Of a stretch of 64,000 bases of DNA, positions 44,741 through 54,469 are shown in pieces. Source of the stretch: Exiguobacterium oxidotolerans JCM 12280 (GTDB taxonomy: Bacteria; Bacillota; Bacilli; Exiguobacteriales; Exiguobacteriaceae); assembly GCF_000702625.1 (NCBI RefSeq), contig NZ_JNIS01000001.1:620001-684000 (forward strand). Direction: 5' to 3'. Positions within the stretch are counted from its first letter, which is position 1. Every line of letters begins with the position of its first letter. The translations under genes and the position numbers were made by a program. The notes under the pieces are model-generated. The model searched no databases. It was not told where the DNA came from and was given only the letters and a program-made list of their open reading frames with translations.

Positions 44741-44770
44741 TTCAAGTTGTTTCTATCATTGTAACTTGAA
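44741..44770. repeat. Inverted repeat upstream of the five-gene operon
   Basis: Perfect 8-bp arms TTCAAGTT (44741-44748) and AACTTGAA (44763-44770) with a 14-bp spacer, ending 21 bp before the GTG start of the glycoside-hydrolase-like gene. On the minus strand the right-hand part contains TACAAT, a possible -10. It could be an operator or an mRNA hairpin near the ribosome-binding site. Confidence 0.7.
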
Positions 44771-44858
44771 TTCATCACATCGCATATATATGGAAAAAAT
44801 TATTACAGGGAATTTTTAGACAAGAAAGGCTATTCCAATCATCGGTTTCCTCCCACAC

Positions 44859-44897
44859 AAAAAAAAGCCAAAGTTCACATGAGGTGAACTTTGGCTA
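44859..44897 (-). terminator. Terminator after ysxC
   Basis: Arms AGCCAAAGTTCAC and GTGAACTTTGGCT with a five-base loop, then eight U residues on the minus strand. It isolates the lon-ysxC unit from the five-gene operon. Confidence 0.92.
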
Positions 44898-44936
44898 AAC
44901 GATGCGTCAAGCTGAAACGGATTTACGTGTCATGAC

Positions 44937-45518
44937 TTACAGATGACTATAAATCGCTTCCCATGCCGCATCGACACCTTCGCCCGTTTCTGAAGAAAAC
45001 GGAATGAATGTATCTTGACCATCAAATTGCAGTTTCCGCTTGATGGCTGCGATTTGTTTATCCCGCTGACCACGCTTGATTTTATCAAGTTTTGTCGCGA
45101 CGACGATGACGGATAAGTCATAGTACTTTAAGAAGTCGTACATGATGACATCATCTGCCGATGGTTCATGACGAATGTCAACGAGTAAGACGACACCTTT
45201 TAATATTTCACGTGTCGTGAAATACTTCTCCATCATTTTGCCCCAGGCTTCCCGTTCCGTTTTCGAAACTTTCGCGTAGCCGTATCCGGGTACATCGACA
45301 AACATGAGCTCATCATTGATATTGAAGAAGTTCAACGTTTGTGTTTTCCCGGGTTTTGATGAAGTACGTGCGAGTGCCTTCCGCTGGACGAGCTTATTGA
45401 TGAACGACGACTTTCCGACGTTCGACCGTCCTGCAAGTGCAACTTCAGGAAGAAGTGGTTCCGGATAATGCTCCGGATTGACACCACTTGTAATAAAATC
45501 TGCTTTATAAATTTTCAT
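44937..45518 (-). CDS. ysxC: Ribosome-biogenesis GTPase YsxC/EngB
   Basis: Essential TrmE-Era-EngA-YihA-family GTPase of 193 residues needed for late 50S assembly. G1 [14 protein letters not shown] near 30, G3 [12 protein letters not shown]4 [18 protein letters not shown] precedes the ATG. It follows lon directly, as in B. subtilis. Confidence 0.97.
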   Translation of the reverse strand: MKIYKADFITSGVNPEHYPEPLLPEVALAGRSNVGKSSFINKLVQRKALARTSSKPGKTQTLNFFNINDELMFVDVPGYGYAKVSKTEREAWGKMMEKYFTTREILKGVVLLVDIRHEPSADDVIMYDFLKYYDLSVIVVATKLDKIKRGQRDKQIAAIKRKLQFDGQDTFIPFSSETGEGVDAAWEAIYSHL

Positions 45519-45519
45519 G

Positions 45520-47829
45520 TTACTCTCCTTTTAATGCATGTTCGAGTACTTGGTCCATCGTAGCGACCGGAATGAATCGAATCCCATCTCGAACGGTTTC
45601 TGGAATCTCATCGATATCGCGCGTATTGTCTTGTGGCATTAAAATCGTTGTCAATCCTGCACGATGTGCCGCGAGCGATTTCTCTTTTAGACCACCAATT
45701 GGTAAGACACGACCACGTAACGTGATTTCCCCTGTCATTCCGACGTCACGCCGGACTGGACGTTTCGTCAGAGCAGAAATCAGGGCTGTCGCAATCGTAA
45801 TCCCAGCTGACGGGCCATCTTTCGGTACGGCGCCTTCCGGTACGTGAATATGAATATCCTGTGTTTCGTAGAAATTCGGATCAATTCCAACTGCTTCAGC
45901 ATTCGCTCGTACGAAGCTGTAAGCGGTTTGAGCCGACTCTTGCATGACGTCACCAAGTTTACCCGTTAATTGCAATTTTCCTTTACCTGGCGCAAGACTG
46001 ACTTCGATCGTCAGTGTGTCGCCCCCAAATGCAGTATACGCTAAACCGGTCACCGCGCCAATCGTATCTTCTAATTCTCCTTGACCATACCGGTAAATCG
46101 GTTTCCCTAAGAAGTCTGGTAAATTCCGTTTCGTCACCGTGACACGTTTCTTTTCACCCATCGCGATTTGTTTCGCCGCCTTACGACAAAGTGACCCTAA
46201 CACGCGTTCCAAGTTCCGCACACCGGCTTCTCGTGTATACCGTCGGACGACTTCCTCGAGCGCGTCCGGCTTGACTGTTAATTGACTCTTTTTCAAGCCA
46301 TGTTCTTTGATTTGTTTCGATAGCAAGTGACGGACGGCAATTTGTGCTTTCTCTTGCTCCGTATACCCACCGATTTGAATCAATTCCATCCGGTCAAGTA
46401 AAGGGCCGGGAATGTTCGAGACATCATTCGCCGTTGCGATGAATAACACGTTCGATAAATCGAACGGTTCTTCGATATAGTGATCAGAAAAACTATTATT
46501 TTGTTCAGGATCGAGCACTTCAAGCATCGCAGACGATGGATCGCCCCGGAAATCATTCGACATCTTATCGATTTCGTCGAGTAGGAAAACCGGATTGTTC
46601 GTACCTGCTTGTTTCAGTCCACGAATGATTCGTCCCGGCATCGCTCCGATATACGTCCGGCGATGCCCGCGGATCTCGGCTTCATCTCGTACACCACCAA
46701 GCGATACACGGACGAACTTCCGTTCAAGAGCGGTCGCGATGGACCGGGCAAGCGATGTCTTCCCGACCCCCGGAGGACCTGCGAGACATAAAATCGGTCC
46801 TCGTAACGAGTCCGTCAATTGACGGACAGCTAAATACTCGAGAATCCGTTCTTTGACTTTTTCGAGACCGTAGTGATCTTCATCGAGTTGTTCCGACGCC
46901 GCTTCGACGTTCAAGAAATCATCCGTCGCCTCATTCCATGGCAGCGAGAAGAACCATTCCAAGTAATTTCGAATGACACCATGTTCCGGACTCGTCGCCG
47001 GTACGACGGCTAACCGATTAATTTCTTTTTCGACGTTTGCAACGGCTGTGTCTGATAAATCGAGCATCGCTAGCTGTTCTTTATACTTGGCAGCATCACT
47101 TTCAGCAGAAGCCGCTTCCCCTCCGAGTTCTTGTTGAATCGTCTTCAACTGTTCCCGAAGGTAATAGTCGCGTTGCGACTGCTCGATCGTTTTTTTCGTC
47201 CGTTCCCGCATTTCGCGTTCCAGCTCAACGACTTCATATTCATGTTTCATGACATCAAGCAACATCAAGCCCCGCTCGACCGGATCATTTTCTTCTAAGA
47301 ACTCTTGTTTTTTTGCAAGTTCAATCGGCAATTTCGACGTGATGTAATCCGTCAAAGAATCGAGACGTTCATACGTTTCGAAACGACGTCGTTCGTCTGT
47401 TCCGATGCCCTTGATGCGAGATACGAGTTGACCGAATTGTTCTTTAATCAAGCGGACAAGTGCTTCTTGTTTGGCCCCTTTGATATCGATTTTCTCAATC
47501 GGTTCGATGACCGCTTGATAGCCCTCATCGGTTTCACTGACTTGTTCAATCCGAACACGTTCTTTTCCGATGACGCGAACACGAACGGTATCATTGCCGA
47601 GTTCACTCATCTTCGCGATTTGAACGAGTGTACCGACCGCATGCAATCCATCGACGGACGGTTCTGCTTCTGGATCGCGTTGCGTCACGACGACTAAATC
47701 AATTTCATGTTCCTTTGAAGCAAGCAATGCTTTTAGCGAAACGGGTCGACCGACATCAATCGTCAAGCCGATTAATGGATAGGCGACGACGCCCCGAAGT
47801 GGTAAAAGTGGATATTGTTTGGTTTTCAT
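45520..47829 (-). CDS. lon: ATP-dependent protease Lon
   Basis: LonA, 769 residues: N-terminal substrate-binding LAN domain ([15 protein letters not shown]), AAA+ module with Walker [17 protein letters not shown] near 350, and the C-terminal protease with the catalytic serine in [14 protein letters not shown] and lysine in [15 protein letters not shown]. The ATG chosen has AGGAGG 6 nt upstream; the reading to 47940 crosses a terminator. B. subtilis has a second gene, lonB, between clpX and lonA; it is absent here. No promoter is evident in the 70 nt before it, so it may depend on readthrough from clpX. Confidence 0.97.
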   Translation of the reverse strand: MKTKQYPLLPLRGVVAYPLIGLTIDVGRPVSLKALLASKEHEIDLVVVTQRDPEAEPSVDGLHAVGTLVQIAKMSELGNDTVRVRVIGKERVRIEQVSETDEGYQAVIEPIEKIDIKGAKQEALVRLIKEQFGQLVSRIKGIGTDERRRFETYERLDSLTDYITSKLPIELAKKQEFLEENDPVERGLMLLDVMKHEYEVVELEREMRERTKKTIEQSQRDYYLREQLKTIQQELGGEAASAESDAAKYKEQLAMLDLSDTAVANVEKEINRLAVVPATSPEHGVIRNYLEWFFSLPWNEATDDFLNVEAASEQLDEDHYGLEKVKERILEYLAVRQLTDSLRGPILCLAGPPGVGKTSLARSIATALERKFVRVSLGGVRDEAEIRGHRRTYIGAMPGRIIRGLKQAGTNNPVFLLDEIDKMSNDFRGDPSSAMLEVLDPEQNNSFSDHYIEEPFDLSNVLFIATANDVSNIPGPLLDRMELIQIGGYTEQEKAQIAVRHLLSKQIKEHGLKKSQLTVKPDALEEVVRRYTREAGVRNLERVLGSLCRKAAKQIAMGEKKRVTVTKRNLPDFLGKPIYRYGQGELEDTIGAVTGLAYTAFGGDTLTIEVSLAPGKGKLQLTGKLGDVMQESAQTAYSFVRANAEAVGIDPNFYETQDIHIHVPEGAVPKDGPSAGITIATALISALTKRPVRRDVGMTGEITLRGRVLPIGGLKEKSLAAHRAGLTTILMPQDNTRDIDEIPETVRDGIRFIPVATMDQVLEHALKGE

Positions 47830-47844
47830 CGAATTCCTCCTAAA

Positions 47845-47885
47845 CAAAAAGACTCGGGAAAGGCGTACAAGTAGCCTCCCGAGTC
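47845..47885 (-). terminator. Terminator between clpX and lon
   Basis: Arms GACTCGGGA and TCCCGAGTC with a long loop, then UUUUUG on the minus strand. Confidence 0.8.
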
Positions 47886-47899
47886 GATTTATCACGGTG

Positions 47900-49165
47900 T
47901 TACGCCGTTTCTTTTTCTTTCCCTTGTTCAATTGTACCATCTTTCAACTCAAGCGTTGGACCGCGTTTACCAGTCAACGTTTCAGCTGTAATGATGACTT
48001 TTGCGATATCTTCACGTGATGGTATTTCGAACATGATTTCAAGCATCGTTTCCTCGATGATCGAACGTAAACCACGTGCTCCGGTTTTCCGTTTGATGGC
48101 GAGTTTCGCGATTTCAATCAATGCCTCATCTGTAAAGTCGAGTTCAACATCATCAAGTTGAAGCATTTTTTTGTATTGTTTGACTAACGCATTTTTTGGT
48201 TTCGTCAAGATTTGGACAAGTGCATCCTCATCGAGCGGTTCGAGTGTCGCCATGACTGGCAAACGACCGATGAACTCGGGGATGAGTCCGAATTTTTGAA
48301 GATCCTCTGGTAATGCGGCAGCAAGAATTTCTTTTTGCGTAAAGTTACGGTTTTCAGAGTCATTTCCGAATCCGATGACTTTTTTACCAAGACGACGTTT
48401 AATCGACTGATCGATTCCATCAAATGCACCACCGACGATGAAAAGAATATTCGTCGTATCGATTTGAATGAATTCTTGATGTGGATGTTTACGTCCACCT
48501 TGTGGCGGTACGCTCGCAACTGTTCCTTCTAAGATTTTAAGAAGTGCTTGTTGCACCCCTTCCCCTGATACATCACGTGTGATGGAAGGATTTTCAGATT
48601 TACGGGCAATTTTATCGATTTCATCAATATAGATGATTCCTTTTTCTGCTTTCTCGACATCGTAATCAGCAGCTTGAATCAGTTTCAAGAGGATGTTTTC
48701 GACATCTTCCCCGACATATCCAGCTTCCGTCAAACTTGTCGCATCCGCAATCGCGAAAGGAACATTTAAGATACGTGCCATTGTTTGGGCAAGAAGTGTC
48801 TTACCACTACCTGTTGGTCCAATCATGACGATGTTAGATTTAGAAAGCTCGACATCATCTGCCCGACCACCGGCATTGATTCGTTTGTAATGATTGTACA
48901 TGGCAACAGACAACGACTTTTTAGCCTTCTCTTGACCGATGACATAATCATTTAATGTCTCACGAATTTCATGCGGTTTTGGTACATTCTTTAGTTCGAC
49001 TTCTTCTTCTGTACCAAGTTCCTCTTCAACGATTTCGTTGCAAAGTTCGATACATTCATCGCAAATGTAAACGCCAGGTCCAGCAACAAGTTTGCGCACT
49101 TGCTCTTGTGTCTTTCCACAGAAAGAACATTTCAGCTGACCTTTCTCTTCGTTAAATTTAAACAT
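47900..49165 (-). CDS. clpX: ATP-dependent Clp protease ATPase subunit ClpX
   Basis: AAA+ unfoldase of 421 residues that feeds ClpP. N-terminal zinc-binding domain with CSFCGK and CDECIELC; Walker [17 protein letters not shown]; Walker [12 protein letters not shown]; ClpP-binding loop in [10 protein letters not shown]. The ATG chosen has GGGGTGG upstream and gives the usual [10 protein letters not shown] start. Preceded by its own promoter and, further up, a CtsR-like site. Confidence 0.98.
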   Translation of the reverse strand: MFKFNEEKGQLKCSFCGKTQEQVRKLVAGPGVYICDECIELCNEIVEEELGTEEEVELKNVPKPHEIRETLNDYVIGQEKAKKSLSVAMYNHYKRINAGGRADDVELSKSNIVMIGPTGSGKTLLAQTMARILNVPFAIADATSLTEAGYVGEDVENILLKLIQAADYDVEKAEKGIIYIDEIDKIARKSENPSITRDVSGEGVQQALLKILEGTVASVPPQGGRKHPHQEFIQIDTTNILFIVGGAFDGIDQSIKRRLGKKVIGFGNDSENRNFTQKEILAAALPEDLQKFGLIPEFIGRLPVMATLEPLDEDALVQILTKPKNALVKQYKKMLQLDDVELDFTDEALIEIAKLAIKRKTGARGLRSIIEETMLEIMFEIPSREDIAKVIITAETLTGKRGPTLELKDGTIEQGKEKETA

Positions 49166-49237
49166 AAAGGTCCACCCCTTTAACGCGGAAGTTGTATAGA
49201 TACGTTTCGCATCCAATCTCACGTTTTACTATTAATG

Positions 49238-49267
49238 ATTGTAGCATGAACAAGGAAAGTCTTTCAA
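49238..49267 (-). promoter_or_regulatory. Promoter of clpX
   Basis: Minus-strand TTGAAA (49262-49267), 18-bp spacer, and TACAAT (49238-49243) with TG one base upstream (extended -10). Confidence 0.65.
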
Positions 49268-49313
49268 ATCTTGGACAACCGTTTTACAGTTTGATTTGTA
49301 GATTTTGATAATG

Positions 49314-49330
49314 TTTGTCCTTGTTTGACC
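49314..49330 (-). promoter_or_regulatory. CtsR-operator-like direct repeat
   Basis: GGTCAAACAAGGACAAA on the minus strand: heptad GGTCAAA, three bases, heptad GGACAAA (one mismatch). The CtsR consensus is a GGTCAAA tandem repeat with a three-base spacer. It lies about 47 bp upstream of the clpX -35, further than usual, so function is uncertain. Confidence 0.4.
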
Positions 49331-49338
49331 TATCGTAC

Positions 49339-49383
49339 AAAAAAAACGACTTCAAGACCAGAAATAGGTCTTGAAATCGTTTT
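49339..49383 (-). terminator. Terminator after tig
   Basis: Arms AACGATTTCAAGACC and GGTCTTGAAGTCGTT (one mismatch) with a six-base loop, then eight U residues on the minus strand. Confidence 0.92.
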
Positions 49384-49398
49384 GTTCAGCTAGCGAAC

Positions 49399-50691
49399 TT
49401 ATTTCGTTTTCGCGTTATCAACGAGAACGTCGATTGCTTTACGGAATTGAAGATCACCTTTAAGCGTATCAAGACCACCTTGTGGTGCAAGCATTGTTTC
49501 AAGTTGATCAGCAGGAATGTTGTAGAGTTCAGACATCGATTGAAGTTCAGCTTGCGCTTCTTCTTCGTTAACTTCGATGTTTTCGTCTGCAACGATTTGC
49601 TTGAGAACGAGGCGTGCTTTAACACGTTCTTCTGCTTGTTCTTTCATTTCAGTACGCATCGCTTCTTCAGTCGTTCCAGTTAACTGGAAGTACATGTCGA
49701 GGTCGATACCTTGTGATTGAATGCGTTGTGTGAATTCTTGGACCATACGTTCAACTTCGTTGTCGACCATAACTGCCGGAAGATCAACTGTTGCGTTTTT
49801 AGTCGCTGCTTCAACCAACTCATCACGCATTGAAGCATCAGCTTCTTGTTTACGTGTGTTTTCAAGACGTGTACGAATTTTTGTTTTCAACTCATCAAGA
49901 GAAGAAACTTCTTCGTCCATTTCTTTAGCGAACTCATCTGTCAATTCAGGGAGTTCTTGTGCTTTCACTTCGTGGATTGTTACTTTGAACGTTACTGGTT
50001 TACCAGCGAGTGATGCTTCATGGTACTCTTCTGGGAAAGTAACGTCGATGTCTTTTTGTTCGCCCGTTTTTAGACCGACCATTTGCTCTTCGAATCCTGG
50101 AATGAAGTTTCCTGAACCGATGACGAGTGAATAGTTTTCAGCAGTTCCGCCGTCGAATTGGTTGTCCCCATCAAAACCTGCGAAGTCGAATACGACTGTG
50201 TCGCCATTTTCGATGACGCCGTCTTCTTTTACGACGAGCTCTGCTCCACGCTCTTGCATTGTTTTGAGTTCAGCATCGACATCTTCGTCATTCACGTCAG
50301 TTTCGACAGCTGTGTACTCAAGACCTTTGTACTCACCGAGAGTTGCTTCAGGTTCGATGACGAACGTGATTTTAAACTCAACTGGTTTTCCTTTTTCGAG
50401 TGTTTCAACGTCGATGTTCTCAAGCGCGATTGGCTCGATACCTGATTCGACGACAGCACCTTCGATTGTATCTTGATACAAGATATCAAGAGCATCTTGA
50501 TAAAGTGCTTCTTCACCGTACATTTTGTTAAACATTGTGCGTGGCATTTTTCCTTTACGGAAACCAGGTGTGTTCAAAGTCTTAACGACTTTCTTGAACG
50601 CTTGGTCTACCGCTTTATCAAATGCTTCAGCAGGCGCTTCATACGTGAGAACGCCGAGGCTACCTGATTGTTTTTCCCATTTTGCAGTCAT
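49399..50691 (-). CDS. tig: Trigger factor
   Basis: Ribosome-associated chaperone of 430 residues. N-terminal ribosome-binding domain with the signature GFRKGKMPRTMFNKMYG (about 44-60), FKBP-like peptidyl-prolyl isomerase domain (about 160-245, GDTVVFDFAGFDGD), then the long helical substrate cradle. The ATG chosen has GGAGGGA upstream; the longer reading lacks a site. Upstream of clpX, as in Bacillus. Confidence 0.98.
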   Translation of the reverse strand: MTAKWEKQSGSLGVLTYEAPAEAFDKAVDQAFKKVVKTLNTPGFRKGKMPRTMFNKMYGEEALYQDALDILYQDTIEGAVVESGIEPIALENIDVETLEKGKPVEFKITFVIEPEATLGEYKGLEYTAVETDVNDEDVDAELKTMQERGAELVVKEDGVIENGDTVVFDFAGFDGDNQFDGGTAENYSLVIGSGNFIPGFEEQMVGLKTGEQKDIDVTFPEEYHEASLAGKPVTFKVTIHEVKAQELPELTDEFAKEMDEEVSSLDELKTKIRTRLENTRKQEADASMRDELVEAATKNATVDLPAVMVDNEVERMVQEFTQRIQSQGIDLDMYFQLTGTTEEAMRTEMKEQAEERVKARLVLKQIVADENIEVNEEEAQAELQSMSELYNIPADQLETMLAPQGGLDTLKGDLQFRKAIDVLVDNAKTK

Positions 50692-50744
50692 GCTGAGTCC
50701 CTCCAAAATTGTCAATTAGCGTACATGTGTGTACAACAAGTCAC

Positions 50745-50753
50745 ATTATAGCA
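50745..50753 (-). promoter_or_regulatory. Extended -10 promoter of tig
   Basis: TGCTATAAT on the minus strand, an extended -10 element, 54 nt before the trigger factor start. The -35 is weak. Confidence 0.55.
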
Positions 50754-50803
50754 CATCCATTCCAAGCATTACCACTGTTGAGCGAATGGAATCCTTGCAT
50801 TTC

Positions 50804-51811
50804 CTATATCGCTGTCTTTTCGTACGATTTTCCTTCTTCTAACATTCGGTGTGCACTGTCGTATAACATGCGCGCGAGTCGCCCGAGGTGCTTTCTAGGC
50901 TCCCTTTGTTCGAACGTCAAGCCGGTGAGTTCGTCAAGTGCATCAATCACCTCGCCTGGACTCGGTTCGAACAGATCCACCGCTTGTACGGGATGGAGCA
51001 TTTGGTGCCACGATAAAATCAATAAGGCTCTAAACGGATCGAGGTGTTTTAAACTAAATAACAGGTCTTGTCTCGCTTCGAGTTGCTCCTGTTGTTTGGT
51101 CAACAGCGCGTTCAGCTGCAGCGCTGAATCGAATGTCACGTCGATTTGCAAACGCTCGATGCACATACGGAGCGGAAAACACGCATCATCCGCCACGAGT
51201 TGTCCGAGTACCGTATGCATGACGATTAAACTTTGATGCGTCACGTCCCGTCCGACTGCATACGATGTACAAAAGTAATTTTTTAATTCAGGTATATCGT
51301 CAAGTATCACTCCACGTAACTTTGCAAATTGTTGTTCATACGTTCCAGTCCGAAAAAGAGTTAACCAGTCCACATCCGTCTGTCCGACTGTTTCTGGTGT
51401 CAAAATAGACTCTTCTGCAGCCGTACGAGTATGTTGCGTCGTTTGTCGTGCAAGCACCGTAGCGGCTTCGTCTAACTTGACCGCTAGACCATACGGCAAG
51501 TATGGGGATGCCGTCCGCAATGCGAGATAGAGCGGATAGGACTGTCCCTGTTCAAAAAGAAACAGTGCAAGGACTTGTTCGACGCCTTCAACCGTCAAAA
51601 AAGATCCTGCCAGTTTGACGAACCGCTCCCGTTCTTCTTCATTTCTCGAAAAGGCATCCTGGATCGTATACAACGTATAGAGAACCTCATCTTCATTCAT
51701 CGTTCGGTCATTAAGCCGCCTGATCTGCTCATCCCGCTCCGCTTTCGTCATGAAAGCAAGACGCGTCCGTTCGTCCTCAAGCGGGCGTTCCATCCAACGG
51801 GATTCATTCAT
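50804..51811 (-). CDS. Hypothetical helical protein upstream of tig
   Basis: 335 residues, mostly helical and soluble, no signal or membrane segment, no motif I recognise. It sits where B. subtilis has ysoA (a TPR-type protein), and the repeated helical pattern would fit a degenerate TPR-like fold, but this is weak. The ATG chosen has GAGGAGGAG upstream; a longer reading to 51871 has no site. It follows the lipoprotein gene by 26 nt and may be co-transcribed. Confidence 0.7.
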   Translation of the reverse strand: MNESRWMERPLEDERTRLAFMTKAERDEQIRRLNDRTMNEDEVLYTLYTIQDAFSRNEEERERFVKLAGSFLTVEGVEQVLALFLFEQGQSYPLYLALRTASPYLPYGLAVKLDEAATVLARQTTQHTRTAAEESILTPETVGQTDVDWLTLFRTGTYEQQFAKLRGVILDDIPELKNYFCTSYAVGRDVTHQSLIVMHTVLGQLVADDACFPLRMCIERLQIDVTFDSALQLNALLTKQQEQLEARQDLLFSLKHLDPFRALLILSWHQMLHPVQAVDLFEPSPGEVIDALDELTGLTFEQREPRKHLGRLARMLYDSAHRMLEEGKSYEKTAI

Positions 51812-51837
51812 ACGCTCTCCTCCTCTACCAATCATTC

Positions 51838-52362
51838 TTATTTTGTGAAGGGATCGAGTCGTTCCGTCCAACTAGATATTGCGTCTTGTAGTCGTTGCCC
51901 TTGTTCGACACCAAGCTGATTCAACGTATCGAGCGAGACGTCCGTCTCAAGAAGACGTGTCATCGACTCTGATTGATCGACATACTGTTTTAATTTATCA
52001 CTCAAACTTTTTAGTTCGGCCGGCGGACTGTCGAGACTAGACAGACGTTCGTCGATTTGATCAAGTTCTTTCTCTAACTTTTGAACCGTCTCATCATTTT
52101 TCAGCTTTTCCATTTGTTGATCCAGTGTTTGTTCTGGGTTTGCCGATTCGCGTGCCTTCTCTGCTGCTTGATCGAGCTTAGCCGAGAGCTCTGACGTGAC
52201 ACGTGATGTATCTTTCGCAATTGTTTGTAGTTCCGCTGCATAATCAACATTATTTTTCACTTCGACGACTTGTTGTTTTGCGTCGTCGACCGTATTCGTT
52301 ATTTCGCTACAACCAGCTAGAGCAACTGTCAGAAGGAGGATTCCACCGATTCGTTTCCTCAT
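51838..52362 (-). CDS. Lipoprotein with coiled coil (DUF6376-like)
   Basis: 174 residues. A lipoprotein signal peptide with lipobox LAGC (cysteine about 19), then a long Glu/Lys/Asp-rich helical region (about 35-130) consistent with a coiled coil. Resembles small Bacillales lipoproteins of the DUF6376 type; function unknown. AAGGAG is 9 nt upstream of the chosen ATG; an ATG at 52371 is too close to it. A TATAAT at 52398-52403 may be its promoter. Confidence 0.8.
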   Translation of the reverse strand: MRKRIGGILLLTVALAGCSEITNTVDDAKQQVVEVKNNVDYAAELQTIAKDTSRVTSELSAKLDQAAEKARESANPEQTLDQQMEKLKNDETVQKLEKELDQIDERLSSLDSPPAELKSLSDKLKQYVDQSESMTRLLETDVSLDTLNQLGVEQGQRLQDAISSWTERLDPFTK

Positions 52363-52418
52363 TGTCCACATCTCCTTTTTAAGTTCATGATACCTTGATT
52401 ATAATCGAAAATCATAAT

Positions 52419-52458
52419 AAAAAAAAGAGACCACCCTCGTAAGGGCAGTCTCTATTTT
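52419..52458 (-). terminator. Terminator after tRNA-Arg
   Basis: AGAGACTGCCCT with AGGGTGGTCTCT, then seven U residues on the minus strand, 8 nt past the tRNA 3' end. Confidence 0.88.
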
Positions 52459-52466
52459 AATTATAG

Positions 52467-52540
<74 letters not shown>

Positions 52541-52556
52541 GTGTCAACACGAATAA

Positions 52557-52585
52557 ACTATACTAAAACAATTCTTTCGTGTCAA
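52557..52585 (-). promoter_or_regulatory. Promoter of tRNA-Arg
   Basis: Minus-strand consensus TTGACA (52580-52585), 17-bp spacer, TATAGT (52557-52562), 17 nt before the tRNA. Confidence 0.85.
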
Positions 52586-52607
52586 TCACATTACAAAAAA
52601 TCTTTTC

Positions 52608-53114
52608 TTAAAGTGTGCCCTCTAAATGTAAAGCATTAATCTGTTCACCTGTCAGATCGTAAAAATCAACGGAATACGCATCTTCTTCAAGCGTCAAAAT
52701 CGCATACGTTTTTTCAGGACGGTGTCGCGGCATACGAATCGAACCCGGATTGATAAAGAGCTTACCATCCTTTTGTTCGGCTTTCGCAACGTGTGAATGA
52801 CCGTATAAAATAACCTGAGCCGCCTTTTGATCGGCATGGTGGCTCAACTGATCGAGACTATACTTCACGTCTTGACGATGGCCGTGTACACACAAGAGAT
52901 TCACCGCACCGAACGGTTCAAGCACTTCGTCAGCGAAGTCATTCCCATAATCACAATTCCCTTTGACGACACGATATGGATATAATGATTCATCCATCCG
53001 TGTCAACTGTGAATCACCACAATGATATGCGACTTCCGCTTCCGGATGCCGTTCGACGATCGTCAGAAGTTCTGACTCAAGACCATGACTATCACTCACG
53101 ATTAACGCTTTCAT
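52608..53114 (-). CDS. ysnB: YfcE/MJ0936-family metallophosphoesterase
   Basis: 168 residues; binuclear-metal phosphodiesterase family. Metal ligands visible: SDSHG at the N-terminus, HCGDSQ, GNCDYG, VHGHR and GHSHVAKAE, all in order. The substrate is unknown; relatives hydrolyse cyclic nucleotides or phosphodiesters. AGGAGAG precedes the ATG. Last gene of racE-rph-ysnA-ysnB. Confidence 0.92.
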   Translation of the reverse strand: MKALIVSDSHGLESELLTIVERHPEAEVAYHCGDSQLTRMDESLYPYRVVKGNCDYGNDFADEVLEPFGAVNLLCVHGHRQDVKYSLDQLSHHADQKAAQVILYGHSHVAKAEQKDGKLFINPGSIRMPRHRPEKTYAILTLEEDAYSVDFYDLTGEQINALHLEGTL

Positions 53115-53120
53115 CGTTGA

Positions 53121-53717
53121 TCACTCTCCTAAAAAAGTAGTCAGTGCTAATTCAAGTTTTTTCAGCGCATTTCCACGATGACTGATTGCTGCTTTTTCCT
53201 CTTTCGTCAACTCAGCTGCTGTTTGATTTCGAGATGGGACGATGAACAAAGGATCATAACCGAAACCATGCTCACCTTTCGCTTCGAATCCGATGAGACC
53301 TTCCATCGTACCGCGGACCGTCAACGTCTCCCCAGAAGGTTTCGCAAGTGACAATGCACAGACGAAGCGCGCTGTCCGCTCTTCGATTGATCGATTGCCT
53401 AATTTCTCGAGCAACAATGCATTATTCGCTGCATCTGATTTTTCTAGACCAGCAAAACGCGCTGAGTAGACACCAGGCGCCCCGTCGAGTGCGTCGACTT
53501 CGAGTCCAGAATCGTCCGCAAGAACCGCGTGACCGAAGTAAGCAGCTGCTTCTTTCGCTTTCAGTTCAGCATTTTCTTCAAAAGTTACACCCGTTTCATC
53601 CGTCTCAGGTGCAGCTTCGTAATCCAGTAGAGAAGATACGTCATAACCTAGTTTCCCGAGCATCGTTTCTAATTCTTTCACTTTCCCGACATTGCGGGTC
53701 GCGACGATGATTTTCAT
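53121..53717 (-). CDS. ysnA: XTP/dITP pyrophosphatase (RdgB/HAM1)
   Basis: 198 residues; removes non-canonical purine triphosphates from the nucleotide pool. Signatures: IVATRNVGKVKELETML, FEENAELKAKEAA, DDSGLEVDAL, FGYDPLF and SHRGNALKKL. The ATG chosen overlaps the rph stop; the longer reading goes into rph. Confidence 0.97.
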   Translation of the reverse strand: MKIIVATRNVGKVKELETMLGKLGYDVSSLLDYEAAPETDETGVTFEENAELKAKEAAAYFGHAVLADDSGLEVDALDGAPGVYSARFAGLEKSDAANNALLLEKLGNRSIEERTARFVCALSLAKPSGETLTVRGTMEGLIGFEAKGEHGFGYDPLFIVPSRNQTAAELTKEEKAAISHRGNALKKLELALTTFLGE

Positions 53718-54469
53718 CGATGTTCCCCCACTTCTTCTCCAACATACCACCACGAAGCACCTAATGCGTCTTGACCGGCACGCAGAAGTTCTTCAATACC
53801 CTTTTCCCCAAGTTCAAGCATATCGAGCATTTCACGTTTCGAAAATGTCGCCTCTTCACCTGTCGCCTGCATCTCGACGATTTTCCCGGAAGAGGTCATG
53901 ACTAAGTTCAAATCAACATCAGCTGCAGCATCCTCTTCATAACAGAGATCGAGGAGCAGCTCCTGACCTACTTTCCCGATCGAGACGGCTGCGATTCCTT
54001 CTTTGATTGGTGTATCCGTCAGTTTCCCGCTTTGAATCAGACCGTCTACTGCGAGGACGAGGGCAAGAAATCCTCCTGTGATCGCCGCCGTTCTCGTTCC
54101 GCCATCCGCCTGAATGACATCACAATCAATCCAGACCGTTCGTTCACCTAGTTTTTCTAAGTCGACGACAGCACGTAACGCCCGGCTGATCAAACGCTGG
54201 ATTTCCATCGTCCGACCCGTCTGTTTACCACGGACCGACTCGCGCGCTGTCCGTTGCGCTGTCGCACGCGGTAACATCGCGTACTCTGCATTAATCCAGC
54301 CTTGTCGTTTCCCTCGTAAAAAAGGCGGTATTTTTTCCTCGACCGTCGCTGTACACAAAACACGCGTGTCCCCGACTGAGACGAGGATTGAACCTTCCGC
54401 ATGCTTATTCACGTTCGTTTCAAACGCAATCGTTCGCATCGTCGCGGATTCTCTTTGATCGATTCTCAT
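53714..54469 (-). CDS. rph: Ribonuclease PH
   Basis: Phosphorolytic 3'-5' exoribonuclease of 251 residues that trims tRNA precursors and other RNAs. Starts MRIDQRESATMRTIAFETNV and has the PH-domain motifs VSVGDTRVLCTATVEE, GWINAEYAMLPRAT and DCDVIQADGGTRTAAITG. The ATG overlaps the racE stop (ATGA). The N-terminal methionine chosen gives the family's usual start. Confidence 0.97.
   Translation of the reverse strand: MRIDQRESATMRTIAFETNVNKHAEGSILVSVGDTRVLCTATVEEKIPPFLRGKRQGWINAEYAMLPRATAQRTARESVRGKQTGRTMEIQRLISRALRAVVDLEKLGERTVWIDCDVIQADGGTRTAAITGGFLALVLAVDGLIQSGKLTDTPIKEGIAAVSIGKVGQELLLDLCYEEDAAADVDLNLVMTSSGKIVEMQATGEEATFSKREMLDMLELGEKGIEELLRAGQDALGASWWYVGEEVGEHR

Noticed and set aside
49721-50134. 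A 137-codon plus-strand open frame opposite tig
   Set aside because: Serine-rich shadow of the trigger factor gene without a start signal.
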